NCBI GenBank assembly: GCA_946481605.1
Contig: CAMLPA010000158.1
Coordinates: 1 to 7,398, forward strand
Length of the DNA: 7,398 nucleotides
Direction of reading: 5' to 3'
Source of the DNA: an uncultured Flavihumibacter sp.
Lineage (GTDB): Bacteria; Bacteroidota; Bacteroidia; Chitinophagales; Chitinophagaceae
The stretch's first letter is position 1. Each line of letters begins with the position of its first letter. The notes under the pieces were generated by a model. The model did no database searches and had not been told where the DNA came from. It saw nothing but the letters and a program-made list of their open reading frames with translations. The translations under genes were made by a program, and so were the position numbers. Below are positions 6,503-7,398 of this stretch, in pieces.

Positions 6503-7398
6503 ATGGCAACGGATACTTCGAATGTACAGTTTCAATTGGCGGCCAGGTTTGTGCACCAGACTTCCAGGCATATTTTCCTTACGGGAAAAGCAGGTACCGG
6601 GAAAACGACTTTCCTGCGGTACCTGAAGGATACCGCCTACAAAAAAATGTCCATCGTAGCCCCCACAGGCGTGGCCGCGATGAATGCCGGCGGCATGACC
6701 ATTCATTCTTTTTTCAACCTGCCATTCGGCACCTATATCCATAATAAAGCCCATGGCTGGGGAGAAGAAAGCGGTAACGTGTACAACAAACACCAGTTGT
6801 TTCACAAAGCGAAGTTGAGCGGCGCTAAAAGAAGCATCATCCGCGAAACGGAGTTACTGGTGATCGATGAAGTATCCATGGTACGTGCCGATGTGTTGGA
6901 CGCGATGGATGCCATCCTCCGCAACATCCGCAAAAGGCAGGAGCCCTTCGGTGGCGTACAAATGCTGTTCATCGGTGACCTTTTTCAGTTGCCGCCCGTA
7001 GTAAAAGAAGAAGACTGGAACCACTTACGGGAAGTATACGCCAGCCCTTTCTTTTTCGACGCGCTGGTGCTGCGCGAAGCCGATCCCGTTTCCATTGAAC
7101 TGGATAAAATTTACCGTCAACAGGACCGCCGCTTCGTAGACCTCCTGAACAACGTGCGCAACAACTGCTGCACCACCAGCGACTACGACCTGCTCCGCAA
7201 CCATTACCAACCGGCATTCACACCAGTGGCAGGCGATGATTTTATTACACTCACCTCCCACAACTTCAAAGCCGACGCCATCAACAAACAGGAACTGGAA
7301 AAACTGCCCGGCAAACCCGTTTTACTGGAAGCACTGGTAACCGGCGATTTCCCCGAACACACCTACCCCGCCGACCGGACACTGGCCCTGAAACAAGG
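6503..7398 (+). CDS. Pif1/RecD2-like superfamily 1B DNA helicase, N-terminal part
   Basis: An ATP-driven 5'-3' DNA helicase by family; its exact role in repair, recombination or replication is not known from the sequence. 298 residues are visible and the frame stays open to the window edge, so the C-terminal half is missing. Seen: Walker A GKAGTGKT (28-35); motif Ia APTGVAA (53-59) followed by GGMTIHSFF (63-71), the Pif1 pattern; Walker B LLVIDEVSM (118-126) with Asp122-Glu123; motif III FIGDLFQLPPV (156-166); and the motif IV region YRQQD (204-208). Relatives in Bacteroidota are often about 700-800 residues with extra C-terminal domains, so the tail may hold HRDC or winged-helix domains, which cannot be seen here. 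The start at 6503 lies 26 residues before Walker A, as expected for Pif1-type proteins. An A/T-rich leader without a Shine-Dalgarno sequence precedes it. Confidence 0.92.
   Translation, partial: MATDTSNVQFQLAARFVHQTSRHIFLTGKAGTGKTTFLRYLKDTAYKKMSIVAPTGVAAMNAGGMTIHSFFNLPFGTYIHNKAHGWGEESGNVYNKHQLFHKAKLSGAKRSIIRETELLVIDEVSMVRADVLDAMDAILRNIRKRQEPFGGVQMLFIGDLFQLPPVVKEEDWNHLREVYASPFFFDALVLREADPVSIELDKIYRQQDRRFVDLLNNVRNNCCTTSDYDLLRNHYQPAFTPVAGDDFITLTSHNFKADAINKQELEKLPGKPVLLEALVTGDFPEHTYPADRTLALKQ

Noticed and set aside
6488..6805. 105-codon minus-strand open frame opposite the helicase
   Set aside because: The plus strand carries a clear Pif1-type helicase with Walker A and motif Ia in this very stretch.

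Overview
The window looks like ordinary chromosomal DNA from a Bacteroidota bacterium, most probably of the Chitinophagaceae type. This is inferred from the protein flavour, a type III glutamine synthetase, a small PurL without adjacent purS or purQ, start codons preceded by A/T-rich leaders rather than Shine-Dalgarno sequences, and candidate promoters of the Bacteroidota TAnnTTTG type. There is no tRNA, rRNA, CRISPR array or transposase gene.

Layout: two genes on the minus strand occupy the left half. These are proC (proline biosynthesis, its 3' end cut off by the left edge of the window) and purL (de novo purine synthesis). They are separated by a 176-bp intergenic stretch that is nearly all one imperfect inverted-repeat unit. 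A 104-bp divergent intergenic region with a good minus-strand -7 box follows purL. Three genes on the plus strand fill the right half: a compact 299-residue GT-B-like glycosyltransferase, glnN (type III glutamine synthetase), and the N-terminal 298 residues of a Pif1/RecD2-like helicase that runs off the right edge. A strong rho-independent terminator closes glnN.

The genes do not form an obvious pathway or operon. proC, purL and glnN all belong to nitrogen and nucleotide metabolism: glutamine is the nitrogen donor in the PurL reaction, and proline derives from glutamate. Each has its own intergenic region, however, so co-regulation is not shown. The glycosyltransferase sits alone, without other polysaccharide genes.

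I found no convincing undescribed multi-gene system. The most interesting signal is non-coding: the 591-767 unit, whose about 24-bp ends are inverted copies of each other and which carries a perfect internal hairpin plus a competing pairing partner. It fits tightly between the proC start codon and the purL stop codon. The second is a cluster of overlapping palindromes on the candidate glnN promoter.
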